From Clostridiales bacterium (GTDB taxonomy: Bacteria; Bacillota; Clostridia; Oscillospirales; Oscillospiraceae), in assembly GCA_025757645.1 (NCBI GenBank), contig CP107216.1, forward strand, positions 743,501 through 807,500: DNA of 64,000 nucleotides. The letters are read 5' to 3'. This document shows, piece by piece, positions 8,495 to 16,276 of the stretch. The notes beneath the pieces were generated by a model. It ran no database searches. It was not told the DNA's origin and worked only from the letters and a program-made list of their open reading frames with translations. Positions within the stretch are counted from its first letter, which is position 1. The number at the start of each line of letters is the position of its first letter. A program made the position numbers and the translations under genes.

Positions 8495-9421
8495 TCACGC
8501 CAGCACAGCCGTGAAGCAGTGCCACTCCTCGAGCGTGTCGTGCGCCGTGACGGTGAAGCCCGCGCGCGTGAGCGCGGCGGCCACCTCGTCCTCGCGCCCG
8601 TCGATGATGCCCGAGCACACGAACGTGCCGCCCGGGGCGAGAAACGCCGGGGCGAGCGCGGCCAGCGGGATGATGACGTCGGCCACGATGTTCGCCAGCA
8701 CGATATCATATCCCGTGCCGAGACGGCGGCGCAGACCGGCGTCGGCAAGAATGTCGCCCGCGCAGACGGTGAACTTGTCGTCATAAAACCCGTTGAGCGC
8801 AGCGTTGGCTGCCGCGACCTCCGGGGCTTTGGGGTCAATGTCGCAGCCGGTGACGTGCGCGCAGCCGAGCAGCAGCGCGCCGATGCCGAGAATGCCGCTG
8901 CCGCAGCCGAGGTCGAGCACCGTCTTGTCCACGCCGGCGCAGTGCTCGAGCGCGGCGAGGCACATGCGCGTCGTGGCGTGGCTGCCCGTGCCGAAGATGA
9001 GGCCGGGGTCGAGCCGCAGCGGCAGGCGGCCGTCCGCCGGCGCGTCGAGCCACTCGGGCACGACGACGAGCCGTTCGCCTGTCTCGATTGGCTGATAGTA
9101 CTGCCGCCAGTTATTTTCCCAGTCGCTGTCGCGCACGGTTGCGGTCGTCAGCTCACGGCCGATACCGGCGCGGATGGCGGCCAGCTGCGCGCGGCCGTCG
9201 TCATCGTCGGCAAGGTAAAACTTGATGCGCGACACGCCGCGAAACTGCGCCTCGAGCGCGTCGTCCACATAGTCCCAGTACTGATGGTTCTGCTCCAAAA
9301 ACTGCTGAAAATCCGTCTCATCCTCCACGACCATGCCGCCCGCGCCCAGCTCGGCCAGCTGCGCGCAGACGTCGTCGATCTCGTCGCTGCGGGTGGGGAC
9401 GGACACTTCGATCCATTGCAT
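8495..9421 (-). CDS. prmA: Ribosomal protein L11 methyltransferase
   Basis: PrmA trimethylates lysines and the N-terminus of ribosomal protein L11 using S-adenosylmethionine. The 308-residue protein begins MQWIEVSVPT, has the PrmA-specific N-terminal domain, the SAM loop DLGCGSGILGIGA and the ANI segment that serves as the catalytic NxxxD-like motif. The start at 9421 has AGGAGG eight bases upstream; the 30 in-frame codons before it lie over the promoter and are not used. It is a single gene read from a promoter at 9457-9485. Confidence 0.94.
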   Translation of the reverse strand: MQWIEVSVPTRSDEIDDVCAQLAELGAGGMVVEDETDFQQFLEQNHQYWDYVDDALEAQFRGVSRIKFYLADDDDGRAQLAAIRAGIGRELTTATVRDSDWENNWRQYYQPIETGERLVVVPEWLDAPADGRLPLRLDPGLIFGTGSHATTRMCLAALEHCAGVDKTVLDLGCGSGILGIGALLLGCAHVTGCDIDPKAPEVAAANAALNGFYDDKFTVCAGDILADAGLRRRLGTGYDIVLANIVADVIIPLAALAPAFLAPGGTFVCSGIIDGREDEVAAALTRAGFTVTAHDTLEEWHCFTAVLA

Positions 9422-9456
9422 TGGGCATTGCCTCCTTTGTGCGTTTTCCTGCGCCG

Positions 9457-9485
9457 ATGATAGCACAGCGGGGCCGGGAATGCAA
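9457..9485 (-). promoter_or_regulatory. Sigma-A promoter for prmA
   Basis: On the minus strand TTGCAT (9480-9485), 17 bases, then TATCAT (9457-9462), placed 35 bases before the start codon. Confidence 0.7.
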
Positions 9486-9492
9486 GAACGCG

Positions 9493-9526
9493 AAAAAGGT
9501 CCCTGCGGCAATGCCGCAGGGACCTT
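9493..9526 (-). terminator. Rho-independent terminator after hpf
   Basis: AAGGTCCCTGCGGC and GCCGCAGGGACCTT form a 14-bp stem with a 3-base loop. On the minus strand it ends in a run of T, so it terminates hpf just before the prmA promoter. Confidence 0.85.
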
Positions 9527-9544
9527 ATGGGATCGGGATGCTGC

Positions 9545-10090
9545 TTACTCCGCTTCGTCGGAGATGAGGCCGTAGCCGCCGTTTTTGCGCCGGTAAACGA
9601 CCGACACGGCGCCGTCGGCCGCGACATCGCGAAAGACGAAGAACGTGTGCTCGAGCAGGTCCATCTGCAAGATCGCTTCCTCGACGCTCATGGGCTTGAT
9701 GGGGAAGCGCTTGCGGCGCACGACCTCGAACGCACCGGCCTCGACCGTGTCGTCCGCGGGGACGTACTCCGGCTGCACCTCGCGCTCAAACGCGCCCTCG
9801 CGCAGCTTTTTGGCCAGGCGGGTCTTGTTCTTGCGGATCTGGCGCTCGATCGTCGCCACGGCGGAGTCGACGGAGGCGTACATATCGCTCGTCGTCTCGT
9901 GGGCGCGGAAGAACGTGCCGTTGTTCTTGATCGTGATCTCGGCCGTGAAGCGGCCGCGCTCCGTGCTGAAGGTGACGTTTGCCTCGCTTTCGGTGCGGAA
10001 GAGCCGGTCGATCTTGCTGACCTTTTTCTCCGCGTACGCACGCAGGGAATCGGACGGGGCCATTTTCTTTTCGATGAACGTGAACTTCAT
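9545..10090 (-). CDS. hpf: Ribosome hibernation-promoting factor, long form
   Basis: This 181-residue protein is the long HPF found in Firmicutes. The N-terminal domain (1-100) binds the decoding and mRNA channel of the 30S subunit. After a linker, the C-terminal domain (about 125-180, with the PMSVEEAILQM and RKNGGYGLI segments) dimerises and drives 100S ribosome formation in stationary phase. AGGAG precedes the ATG. It is monocistronic, with a strong terminator at 9496-9526. Confidence 0.95.
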   Translation of the reverse strand: MKFTFIEKKMAPSDSLRAYAEKKVSKIDRLFRTESEANVTFSTERGRFTAEITIKNNGTFFRAHETTSDMYASVDSAVATIERQIRKNKTRLAKKLREGAFEREVQPEYVPADDTVEAGAFEVVRRKRFPIKPMSVEEAILQMDLLEHTFFVFRDVAADGAVSVVYRRKNGGYGLISDEAE

Positions 10091-10237
10091 AAAACGCCAC
10101 TCCTTTCAGGTTTTCCACTCCGGGTCGCCCCGGATCTGTTGACTACAGTGTAACCGGTTTTGCGGCAAAAAGAAAGGGACATTTTGTGAATCTTTTTCCA
10201 TGACCGCATCGCCGGTCGTCTTGGCGTTGGCCGGGCC

Positions 10238-10627
10238 TCAGCCCTTCTTGGCCTCTGCCTTGGCGAGGAACTTGTCCGCCATGATGAGAAAGCGCTCGTG
10301 CGTGCCCTGACCGATCGGGCCGGCGTCATCCTCCGCCGTGACGCGGAACACGAGGCGGCGGCGGTCGACCTCAACGAGCTCGGCCCTGGCCGTGACGTGC
10401 ATGCCAACGGGCGTCGCTGCGTCGTGCGACACGTCGAGCTTCGTGCCGACGCTGCTCTGGCCTTCCTCCAGGCCATCGGCAATGGCGTTGCAGGCGGCGT
10501 TTTCCATCAGGGCGATCATATACGGCGTGGCGAACACCGGCAGCGCGCCGGAGCCGACCGCGGCCGCGGTATTTTCAGGCGTCACGACGGTCGAAGCAGT
10601 GCCGACGGCGCCAACGGAAATGGACAT
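10238..10627 (-). CDS. Hot-dog fold thioesterase family protein (FlK-like)
   Basis: This 129-residue protein matches the small thioesterase family related to fluoroacetyl-CoA thioesterase FlK. It contains the TPYMIALMENAA helix with the conserved Glu, the GTKLDVSHDAATPVG strand with the conserved His, and the GTHERFLI end. Members hydrolyse acyl-CoA thioesters. Substrate specificity cannot be read from the sequence, and the neighbours give no hint. AAAGGAG lies nine bases before the ATG. Confidence 0.88.
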   Translation of the reverse strand: MSISVGAVGTASTVVTPENTAAAVGSGALPVFATPYMIALMENAACNAIADGLEEGQSSVGTKLDVSHDAATPVGMHVTARAELVEVDRRRLVFRVTAEDDAGPIGQGTHERFLIMADKFLAKAEAKKG

Positions 10628-10761
10628 CGGAAATCTCTCCTTTACCTTTATGAGTACCCCCGGCTGACGGCTGGGGGTAAGGGTAGTTTAACATGGATTC
10701 CGGAAGAACGCAACCCAAATTGCGCGCCCGCGCCCGGCCCGTGTTAACGTTGTGTCATTCC

Positions 10762-10790
10762 TTGCAGGACGGTGGGCGCGGTGCTATAAT
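10762..10790 (+). promoter_or_regulatory. Sigma-A promoter for glyQS
   Basis: TTGCAG (10762-10767), a 17-base spacer and a perfect TATAAT (10785-10790) lie about 110 bases upstream of the glycyl-tRNA synthetase start. Confidence 0.8.
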
Positions 10791-10830
10791 ATAAAATTGT
10801 CCGATCGGGCCATTTCCGGCCGGGCGCGTC

Positions 10831-10883
10831 CCGCCGAAGCCATCGGCGGAGATCATTTGGCTTCCGCCATCGCCATTGGCGGA
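10831..10883 (+). promoter_or_regulatory. Structured leader of glyQS (two hairpins, no T-box motif seen)
   Basis: The leader of about 100 bases contains CCGCCGA/TCGGCGG (10831-10849) and TCCGCCA/TGGCGGA (10863-10883) hairpins; the second ends a few bases before the GGGAGG ribosome site. I looked for the conserved T-box sequence and a specifier stem and did not find them. Confidence 0.4.
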
Positions 10884-10899
10884 GCAGGGAGGAAAAACA

Positions 10900-12300
10900 A
10901 TGAAAAACACCGAAAAAACCATGGACAAGATCGTCGCTCTGTGCAAGAACCGCGGCTTTGTGTACCCCGGCTCCGAGATCTACGGCGGCCTCGCCAACTC
11001 CTGGGACTACGGCCCGCTCGGCGTGGAGCTGAAAAACAACGTCAAGCGCGCCTGGTGGCAGAAGTTCGTGCAGGAAAACCCCTACAATGTCGGGCTCGAC
11101 TCCGCCATCCTCATGAACCCGCAGGTCTGGGTGGCTTCCGGCCACGTGACGACGTTCAATGACCCGCTCATCGACTGCAAGTCCTGCAAGATGCGCCACC
11201 GCGCCGACAAGCTCATCGAGGGCTGGCTGGCCGAGAACCCCATGCCCGACGTGAACGTCGAGGCCATGACCAACGACGAGATGGTCGCCTTCATCCGCGA
11301 GCAGAAGATCCCCTGCCCGGGCTGCGGCAAGAGCGACTTTACCGATATCCGCAAATTCAACCTCATGTTCAAGACCCACCAGGGTGTGACCGAGGACACG
11401 GCCGCCGAGGTGTATCTGCGCCCCGAGACCGCGCAGGGCATTTTCGTCAACTTCAAGAACATCCAGCGCACGACGCGCCGCAAGATCCCGTTCGGCGTCT
11501 GCCAGATCGGCAAGAGCTTCCGCAACGAGATCACGCCGGGCAACTTCATCTTCCGCATCCGCGAGTTCGAGCAGATGGAGCTCGAGTTCTTCTGCGAGCC
11601 GGACACTGACCTTGCGTGGTTCGACTACTGGCGCAGCTTCTGCCACGAGTGGCTCAAGGGCCTGAATATGCACGATGAGAACCTCCGCCTGCGCGACCAC
11701 GAGAAGGAGGAGCTGAGCTTCTACTCCAAGGCCACGACCGACTTTGAGTATCTGTTCCCGTTCGGCTGGGGCGAGCTCTGGGGCGTCGCCGACCGCACGA
11801 ATTACGACCTGACCCAGCACCAGAAGTTCTCCGGTCAGGACATGGACTATTTCGACCAGGAGAAAAACGAGCACTACATCCCCTACGTCATCGAGCCGTC
11901 GCTCGGCGCGGACCGCGTGACGCTCGCCTTCCTGTGCGAGGCGTATGACGAGGAGGTCGTGGACGCGGCCAAGAACGACACCCGCGTCGTCATGCACTTC
12001 CACCCGGCGCTCGCGCCGTTCAAGTGCGCGGTGCTGCCGCTGTCGAAAAAGCTCTCCGAGCCCGCGACCGAGCTCTACCACAAGCTGCAAAAGCGCTTCA
12101 TGTGCGACTATGACGAGGCAGGCTCGATCGGCAAGCGCTACCGCCGCCAGGACGAGATCGGCACGCCGTACTGCGTGACGTTCGACTTTGAGTCCGCAGA
12201 GGACGGCTGCGTGACCGTGCGCGACCGCGACTCCATGCAGCAGGAGCGCATCCCCATGGAGCAGCTCGAGGACTACATCGCCGCGCGCATCCGGTTTTAA
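10900..12300 (+). CDS. glyQS: Glycyl-tRNA synthetase, dimeric class II type
   Basis: This enzyme charges tRNA-Gly. The 466-residue length and single chain match the homodimeric (eukaryote/Firmicute-type) enzyme rather than the alpha2beta2 form. Visible class II features include the SWDYGPLGVELKNN segment, an RPETAQGIF motif 2 region, the CxxC pair (PCPGC) of the insert, and a C-terminal anticodon-binding domain. The ATG at 10900 has GGGAGG upstream; an earlier ATG in frame overlaps the ribosome site. Read from its own promoter and probably continuing into the next two genes. Confidence 0.95.
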   Translation: MKNTEKTMDKIVALCKNRGFVYPGSEIYGGLANSWDYGPLGVELKNNVKRAWWQKFVQENPYNVGLDSAILMNPQVWVASGHVTTFNDPLIDCKSCKMRHRADKLIEGWLAENPMPDVNVEAMTNDEMVAFIREQKIPCPGCGKSDFTDIRKFNLMFKTHQGVTEDTAAEVYLRPETAQGIFVNFKNIQRTTRRKIPFGVCQIGKSFRNEITPGNFIFRIREFEQMELEFFCEPDTDLAWFDYWRSFCHEWLKGLNMHDENLRLRDHEKEELSFYSKATTDFEYLFPFGWGELWGVADRTNYDLTQHQKFSGQDMDYFDQEKNEHYIPYVIEPSLGADRVTLAFLCEAYDEEVVDAAKNDTRVVMHFHPALAPFKCAVLPLSKKLSEPATELYHKLQKRFMCDYDEAGSIGKRYRRQDEIGTPYCVTFDFESAEDGCVTVRDRDSMQQERIPMEQLEDYIAARIRF

Positions 12301-12303
12301 ACC

Positions 12304-12690
12304 ATGCCGAAGATCGTCCCGCCGCCGGACCCGACCGTGAAGGAAGAGCCCGGCGCGCAGATCGCCCGCTGGCTCGGGCCCGTGGGCGGCGGCTTCGTGC
12401 TGCTGCTGTCGGTGCTGATGATCGTGTTTTGCCTCACGCGGGGCGCAAATCCCGTGCCGGGCTACACCCCGCCGCACGACAGCGAGTACTACGCCCAGCA
12501 CCTCGACGAGCTTGCGCAGGAGCTCAATGAAAATGTCCTGCCCGTGCTCGACGAGACCGCGCACGCCGAGGTGGGGGAGGACACCGTCACCGTCACGGCG
12601 TCGGAAAAGGAATACGTGCCCGTGCGCGGCGCGGTGCTGAAGTTTTACGATGCGGCGCTCTTTACATTTGAAAAAGCAAATCAGAATTAG
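12304..12690 (+). CDS. Small single-pass membrane protein, unknown function
   Basis: This 128-residue protein starts three bases after the glyQS stop codon with no recognisable Shine-Dalgarno sequence, so it probably depends on ribosomes ending on glyQS. It has a Pro-rich N-terminus, one membrane helix (about 27-45) and an acidic extracellular region of 80 residues. I do not recognise a family. It sits between glyQS and nadE in one transcription unit. Confidence 0.7.
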   Translation: MPKIVPPPDPTVKEEPGAQIARWLGPVGGGFVLLLSVLMIVFCLTRGANPVPGYTPPHDSEYYAQHLDELAQELNENVLPVLDETAHAEVGEDTVTVTASEKEYVPVRGAVLKFYDAALFTFEKANQN

Positions 12691-12708
12691 AGAAAAGGAA
12701 GAATCAAC

Positions 12709-14607
12709 ATGAAACACGGATTTATCAAGGTTGCAGCGGCTGCTCCCGAGATCCGGGTAGCAGATCCGATGTTCAATGCGGATGCCGTCATCCGCGCCAT
12801 GGACGAGCACGCACGCCTCGGCGTGAAGGTGCTCGTGTTCCCGGAGCTGACGCTCACGGGCGCTACCTGCGGCGATCTGTTCTACCAGAACACCCTGCTC
12901 GCAGGCGCGGCGGCCGCGCTCGAAAAGGTCGTCCAGGCGTCCGAGGGCAAGGACATGCTCGTGTTCGTCGGCTTGCCGGTCGCGCAGGGCGCGAAGGTGT
13001 ATGACGCGGCGGCTGCCGTGTGCAACGGTGAGCTGCTCGGCGTCGTGCCGGCCAGCTGCCCGGGCGACAAGCACTTTGCCCTGCCCGGCGCGCTGCTCGA
13101 CGACATTCAGATCGGCTCGCTCGGCCCGGTCGATTTCCACCCGCAGCAGCTGTTCCAGCACAGCGCAGTCAGCGAGCTGAACGTCGCCGTGCTCGTCGGC
13201 GCGGACGTGTCCGCCCCGGTGTCCCCGGCCGTGCGCCACGCGCTCGCCGGTGCGACCGTGCTCGTCGAGATGGCGGGCTTCCCGATGGCGACGGACTCCG
13301 CCTGCCGCGTGACCACCGCCGCGCGCGCCGAGAGCGCGAAGCTGCACGCCGGCGTCGTGCTGGCGGCTCCCGGCTTCGGCGAGTCGAGCACCGACGCGAC
13401 GTATTCCGGCCTGTGCCTCGTCGCCGAGGACGGCAAGGTGCTCGAGAGCGCCGAGGACGGCTGCTCCGACGTCGTGACGGAGCTGGACGTGCAGCTGCTC
13501 ATCGCCGCGCGCCGCAAGGACGCGACCTTCACCGGCGATGCTGCGTCCTACGTCGTCACCGAGTGGGGCGAGGGCGTGGAGGAGACCGTACTCACCCGCC
13601 CGTTCGGCAAGTACCCCTACCGTCCGGACGACCCGGCCGATTACCACGCCGCGGCCAAGCGCCTGCTGCACATGCAGGCAGCCAGCCTCGTGCGCCGCAT
13701 GCAGTATGCCAATCTCAAGCACCCGGTCGTCGGCATTTCCGGCGGCGTGGACTCCACGCTCGCCGTCATCATCTGCGCCGAGGCCGTGAAGATGATGGGC
13801 CTGCCGGCCGACTACGTCACCGCCGTGACCATGCCGTGCTTCGGCACGACCGATCGCACGAAATCCAACGCCATCATCGTGTCCGAGCAGCTCGGCGCGA
13901 CCGTGCGCGTCATCGACATCGGCGAGAGCGTCATGCAGCACTTCAAGGACATCGGCCACGACCCCGAAAACCGCAACGTCGTGTACGAAAACTCGCAGGC
14001 GCGCGAGCGCACCCAGATCCTCATGGACGTGGCCAACGGCTTTGCCGACGGCGGCATCCATGTCGGCACGGAGGACATGAGCGAGTTTGCCGACGGCTGG
14101 TGCACCTACAACGGCGACCACATCTCCATGTACGACGTCAACGCCGGCTCGACCAAGACCATGGTGCAGATGGTCGTGCGCTACGTCGCCGAGACGACGG
14201 ACGACAAAGTGCTCGCCAAGGCCCTGCTCGACGTGCTCGACACGCCGGTCAGCCCCGAGCTGCTGCCCCCGACGCGCAACGGCGAGATCGCCCAGAAGAG
14301 CGAGGACTCCGTCGGCCCGTACAACCTCCAGGACTTCTTCCTGTACTACCTGGTCGATCACGGCTTCGCGCCCGAGAAGGTGCTGCGCCTGGCCGACATC
14401 GCCTACGGCGACGAGTTTGACCATGCGACGCTCAAAAAGTGGCTGCGCAGCTACTGCCGTCGCCTCTTCAGCCAGCAGTTCAAGCGCTCCTGCCTGCAGG
14501 ACGGCCCGACGCTCAACGGCTTCAGCTTCTCGCCGCGCACCGGCTTCAGCATGCCGTCCGACGGGTCGGATGCCCTGTATCTGGCGACCGTGGATGCGCT
14601 GAAGTGA
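12709..14607 (+). CDS. nadE: NAD+ synthetase of glutamine-dependent architecture, glutaminase site degenerate
   Basis: This 632-residue protein makes NAD from nicotinic acid adenine dinucleotide. The N-terminal 290 residues form a nitrilase/carbon-nitrogen hydrolase domain that normally frees ammonia from glutamine. The C-terminal half is the NAD synthetase with an intact SGGVDS P-loop at 344-349. In the amidase half E46 (VFPELTLTG) is kept. The position of the family's EICEDLW cysteine reads LVGADVS, so G164 replaces the nucleophile, and the catalytic VPK lysine reads VPA (A115). It is therefore probably ammonia-dependent or needs another amidase. GGAAG precedes the ATG, and a terminator follows at 14632. 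Confidence 0.92.
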   Translation: MKHGFIKVAAAAPEIRVADPMFNADAVIRAMDEHARLGVKVLVFPELTLTGATCGDLFYQNTLLAGAAAALEKVVQASEGKDMLVFVGLPVAQGAKVYDAAAAVCNGELLGVVPASCPGDKHFALPGALLDDIQIGSLGPVDFHPQQLFQHSAVSELNVAVLVGADVSAPVSPAVRHALAGATVLVEMAGFPMATDSACRVTTAARAESAKLHAGVVLAAPGFGESSTDATYSGLCLVAEDGKVLESAEDGCSDVVTELDVQLLIAARRKDATFTGDAASYVVTEWGEGVEETVLTRPFGKYPYRPDDPADYHAAAKRLLHMQAASLVRRMQYANLKHPVVGISGGVDSTLAVIICAEAVKMMGLPADYVTAVTMPCFGTTDRTKSNAIIVSEQLGATVRVIDIGESVMQHFKDIGHDPENRNVVYENSQARERTQILMDVANGFADGGIHVGTEDMSEFADGWCTYNGDHISMYDVNAGSTKTMVQMVVRYVAETTDDKVLAKALLDVLDTPVSPELLPPTRNGEIAQKSEDSVGPYNLQDFFLYYLVDHGFAPEKVLRLADIAYGDEFDHATLKKWLRSYCRRLFSQQFKRSCLQDGPTLNGFSFSPRTGFSMPSDGSDALYLATVDALK

Positions 14608-14631
14608 TCCCGTCATAAAATTTTGTCATGG

Positions 14632-14670
14632 GCGGACGTGCAAACTTTGCGCGTCCGCTCTTGATTTTTT
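14632..14670 (+). terminator. Rho-independent terminator after nadE
   Basis: GCGGACGTGC and GCGCGTCCGC form a long stem (14632-14658) followed by TCTTGATTTTTT. It ends the glyQS-nadE unit. Confidence 0.85.
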
Positions 14671-14689
14671 GTGCCGGATTGGGTAAGAT
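14661..14689 (+). promoter_or_regulatory. Candidate promoter for the S-component/coaX genes
   Basis: TTGATT (14661-14666), 17 bases and TAAGAT (14684-14689). The -35 box overlaps the T-tract of the preceding terminator. Confidence 0.5.
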
Positions 14690-14744
14690 ACTCCTGCGCT
14701 ATATCCCGCCCGGAGCGGGAACAGCAGCTTAGGAGGTATAAAAA

Positions 14745-15341
14745 ATGAACAACAGCAATGGTAAGACCCGGCGTCTGGCTGGGCTTGCACTCTTCACCGC
14801 CATCGTCGTCGTGCTGCAGCTGCTCGGCAGCTTCATTAAGGTCGGCCCGTTCGCCGTGTCGCTCGTGCTGATCCCGATCGTGGTCGGCGCAGCCGTTTAC
14901 GGCGTCAGCGCCGGCGCGTGGCTCGGCTTCGTGTTTGGCGTCGTCGTCACGATCGCCGTCGTCACCGGCGCCGATCAGGGCGGCTACATCATGTTTTCCG
15001 CGCGCCCGGTCATGACCGTGCTCGTCTGCCTCATCAAGGGCACGGCGGCAGGTTATGTGGCCGGTCTGCTCTATCGCGCCATCGGCAAAAAGCACCCGCT
15101 CGCGGGCGTCATCGTCGCGGCCGCGGCCGCCCCGGTCGTCAACACCGGGCTGTTCGTGCTCGCCATGGTGCTGTTTTATCAGCCGCAGCTGCAGGCATGG
15201 GCCGGCGGCACGGCTGTGGCAACGTATGTCGTTACGGGTCTCGTGGGCGTGAACTTCCTGCTCGAGCTGGGCGTGAACCTCGTCCTGAGCCCGACCATCA
15301 CCCGGCTGATCGCGGCCGGCAAGAAAGGCCCGGTGGACTGA
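14745..15341 (+). CDS. ECF transporter S component, probably for pantothenate
   Basis: This 198-residue, six-helix membrane protein has the form of a substrate-binding S subunit of energy-coupling-factor vitamin importers: very hydrophobic, with a short charged N-terminus and the AGAWLGFVFG and FSARPVMTVLVCLIKG helices. Its stop codon is one base before the ATG of pantothenate kinase coaX, so the two are translationally coupled. This makes pantothenate (PanT type) the best guess for its substrate. The shared ATPase and T subunits (EcfA/EcfT) are not in the window. TAGGAGG lies nine bases before the ATG. The family call is firm, the substrate inferred. Confidence 0.88.
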   Translation: MNNSNGKTRRLAGLALFTAIVVVLQLLGSFIKVGPFAVSLVLIPIVVGAAVYGVSAGAWLGFVFGVVVTIAVVTGADQGGYIMFSARPVMTVLVCLIKGTAAGYVAGLLYRAIGKKHPLAGVIVAAAAAPVVNTGLFVLAMVLFYQPQLQAWAGGTAVATYVVTGLVGVNFLLELGVNLVLSPTITRLIAAGKKGPVD

Positions 15342-15342
15342 T

Positions 15343-16116
15343 ATGCTGCTGGCTCTGGACGTTGGCAATACGAATATTGTGATCGGTTTTCTCGACGAGT
15401 CCGGCATCCGCAACATTGCCCGTCTGGAGACCGACCGCGACAAGACCGCGCACGAGTACGCCATCTCGCTGCGGCAGGTGATCGAGTTTTCCGGCATCGC
15501 GCCGGAGAACATCGACGGCGCGATTTTGTCGTCCGTCGTGCCGCCGATCAACGGCGCGCTCATCGCCGCCGTGCGCATGATCGCGGGCATCCGCCCGCTC
15601 GTCGTCGGCCCCGGCATGAAAACGGGGCTGAACATCGCGCTCGACAATCCCGCCACCATGGGCAGCGACCTCGTCGTCGGCGCGGCCGCCGCGCTGGCCA
15701 TCCACGACCCGCCGCTGATCATCATCGACATGGGCACGGCCACGACCATGACCGTCATCGACCGTGAGGCGCGCGTGCTCGGCGGGGCGATCATCCCCGG
15801 CGTGGGCATCTCGCTCGAGGCGCTCGCAAACGGCACGTCGCAGTTGCCGCACATCTCGCTCGACGCGCCGAAAAAGTGCATCAGCACCGACACGGTCGAG
15901 GCCATGCGCTCCGGCAGCGTCTACGGCACGGCGGCCATGCTCGACGGCATGATCGAGCGCATGGAGGCCGAGCTCGGCGAGCCCGCCGCCGTCATTGCGA
16001 CCGGCGGCCTCGGCGGCTGCATCATCCCGTACTGCCGGCGCGAGATCACATACGACAAGAACCTGCTGCTCAACGGCCTGTGGGCCCTGTATCAGAAAAA
16101 CAAGCGCAAGCGTTAA
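15343..16116 (+). CDS. coaX: Type III pantothenate kinase
   Basis: CoaX phosphorylates pantothenate, the first step of coenzyme A synthesis, and is not inhibited by CoA. The 257-residue protein begins with the acetate-kinase-fold phosphate loop DVGNTNIVIG, has the conserved GSDLVVGA segment and the second DMGTATTM motif. It follows the S-component gene by one base and ends before a strong terminator. Confidence 0.95.
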   Translation: MLLALDVGNTNIVIGFLDESGIRNIARLETDRDKTAHEYAISLRQVIEFSGIAPENIDGAILSSVVPPINGALIAAVRMIAGIRPLVVGPGMKTGLNIALDNPATMGSDLVVGAAAALAIHDPPLIIIDMGTATTMTVIDREARVLGGAIIPGVGISLEALANGTSQLPHISLDAPKKCISTDTVEAMRSGSVYGTAAMLDGMIERMEAELGEPAAVIATGGLGGCIIPYCRREITYDKNLLLNGLWALYQKNKRKR

Positions 16117-16133
16117 GTGCGCGCACCGACGCG

Positions 16134-16176
16134 GCGGCGTCACGGAGCTGTTTCCGTGACGCCGCTGTTGTTTTCC
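16134..16176 (+). terminator. Rho-independent terminator after coaX
   Basis: GCGGCGTCACGGA (16134-16146) pairs with TCCGTGACGCCGC (16153-16165) and is followed by TGTTGTTTT. Confidence 0.9.
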
Positions 16177-16215
16177 CGCCGCGGCGCGCCGCAGGAAAAT
16201 CGACCGGAATGTCCC

Positions 16216-16244
16216 TTGACCGTTTCCGTGATTTCGGATATGAT
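16216..16244 (+). promoter_or_regulatory. Sigma-A promoter for cardiolipin synthase
   Basis: TTGACC (16216-16221), 17 bases, TATGAT (16239-16244), 32 bases before the GTG start. Confidence 0.75.
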
Positions 16245-16276
16245 AGATAGATAACAACACGAAAGGAGGTGCGCGC

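Noticed and set aside
10791..10899. T-box riboswitch in the glyQS leader
   Set aside because: The leader is only about 100 bases, and I find neither the conserved T-box sequence nor a glycine specifier stem-loop with an antiterminator.
10744..14616. A 1290-codon open frame antisense to glyQS and nadE
   Set aside because: It is a codon-bias artefact of GC-rich DNA: low-complexity His/Val/Arg/Gly-rich translation, no ribosome site, no domain, and it runs over real genes and their terminators.
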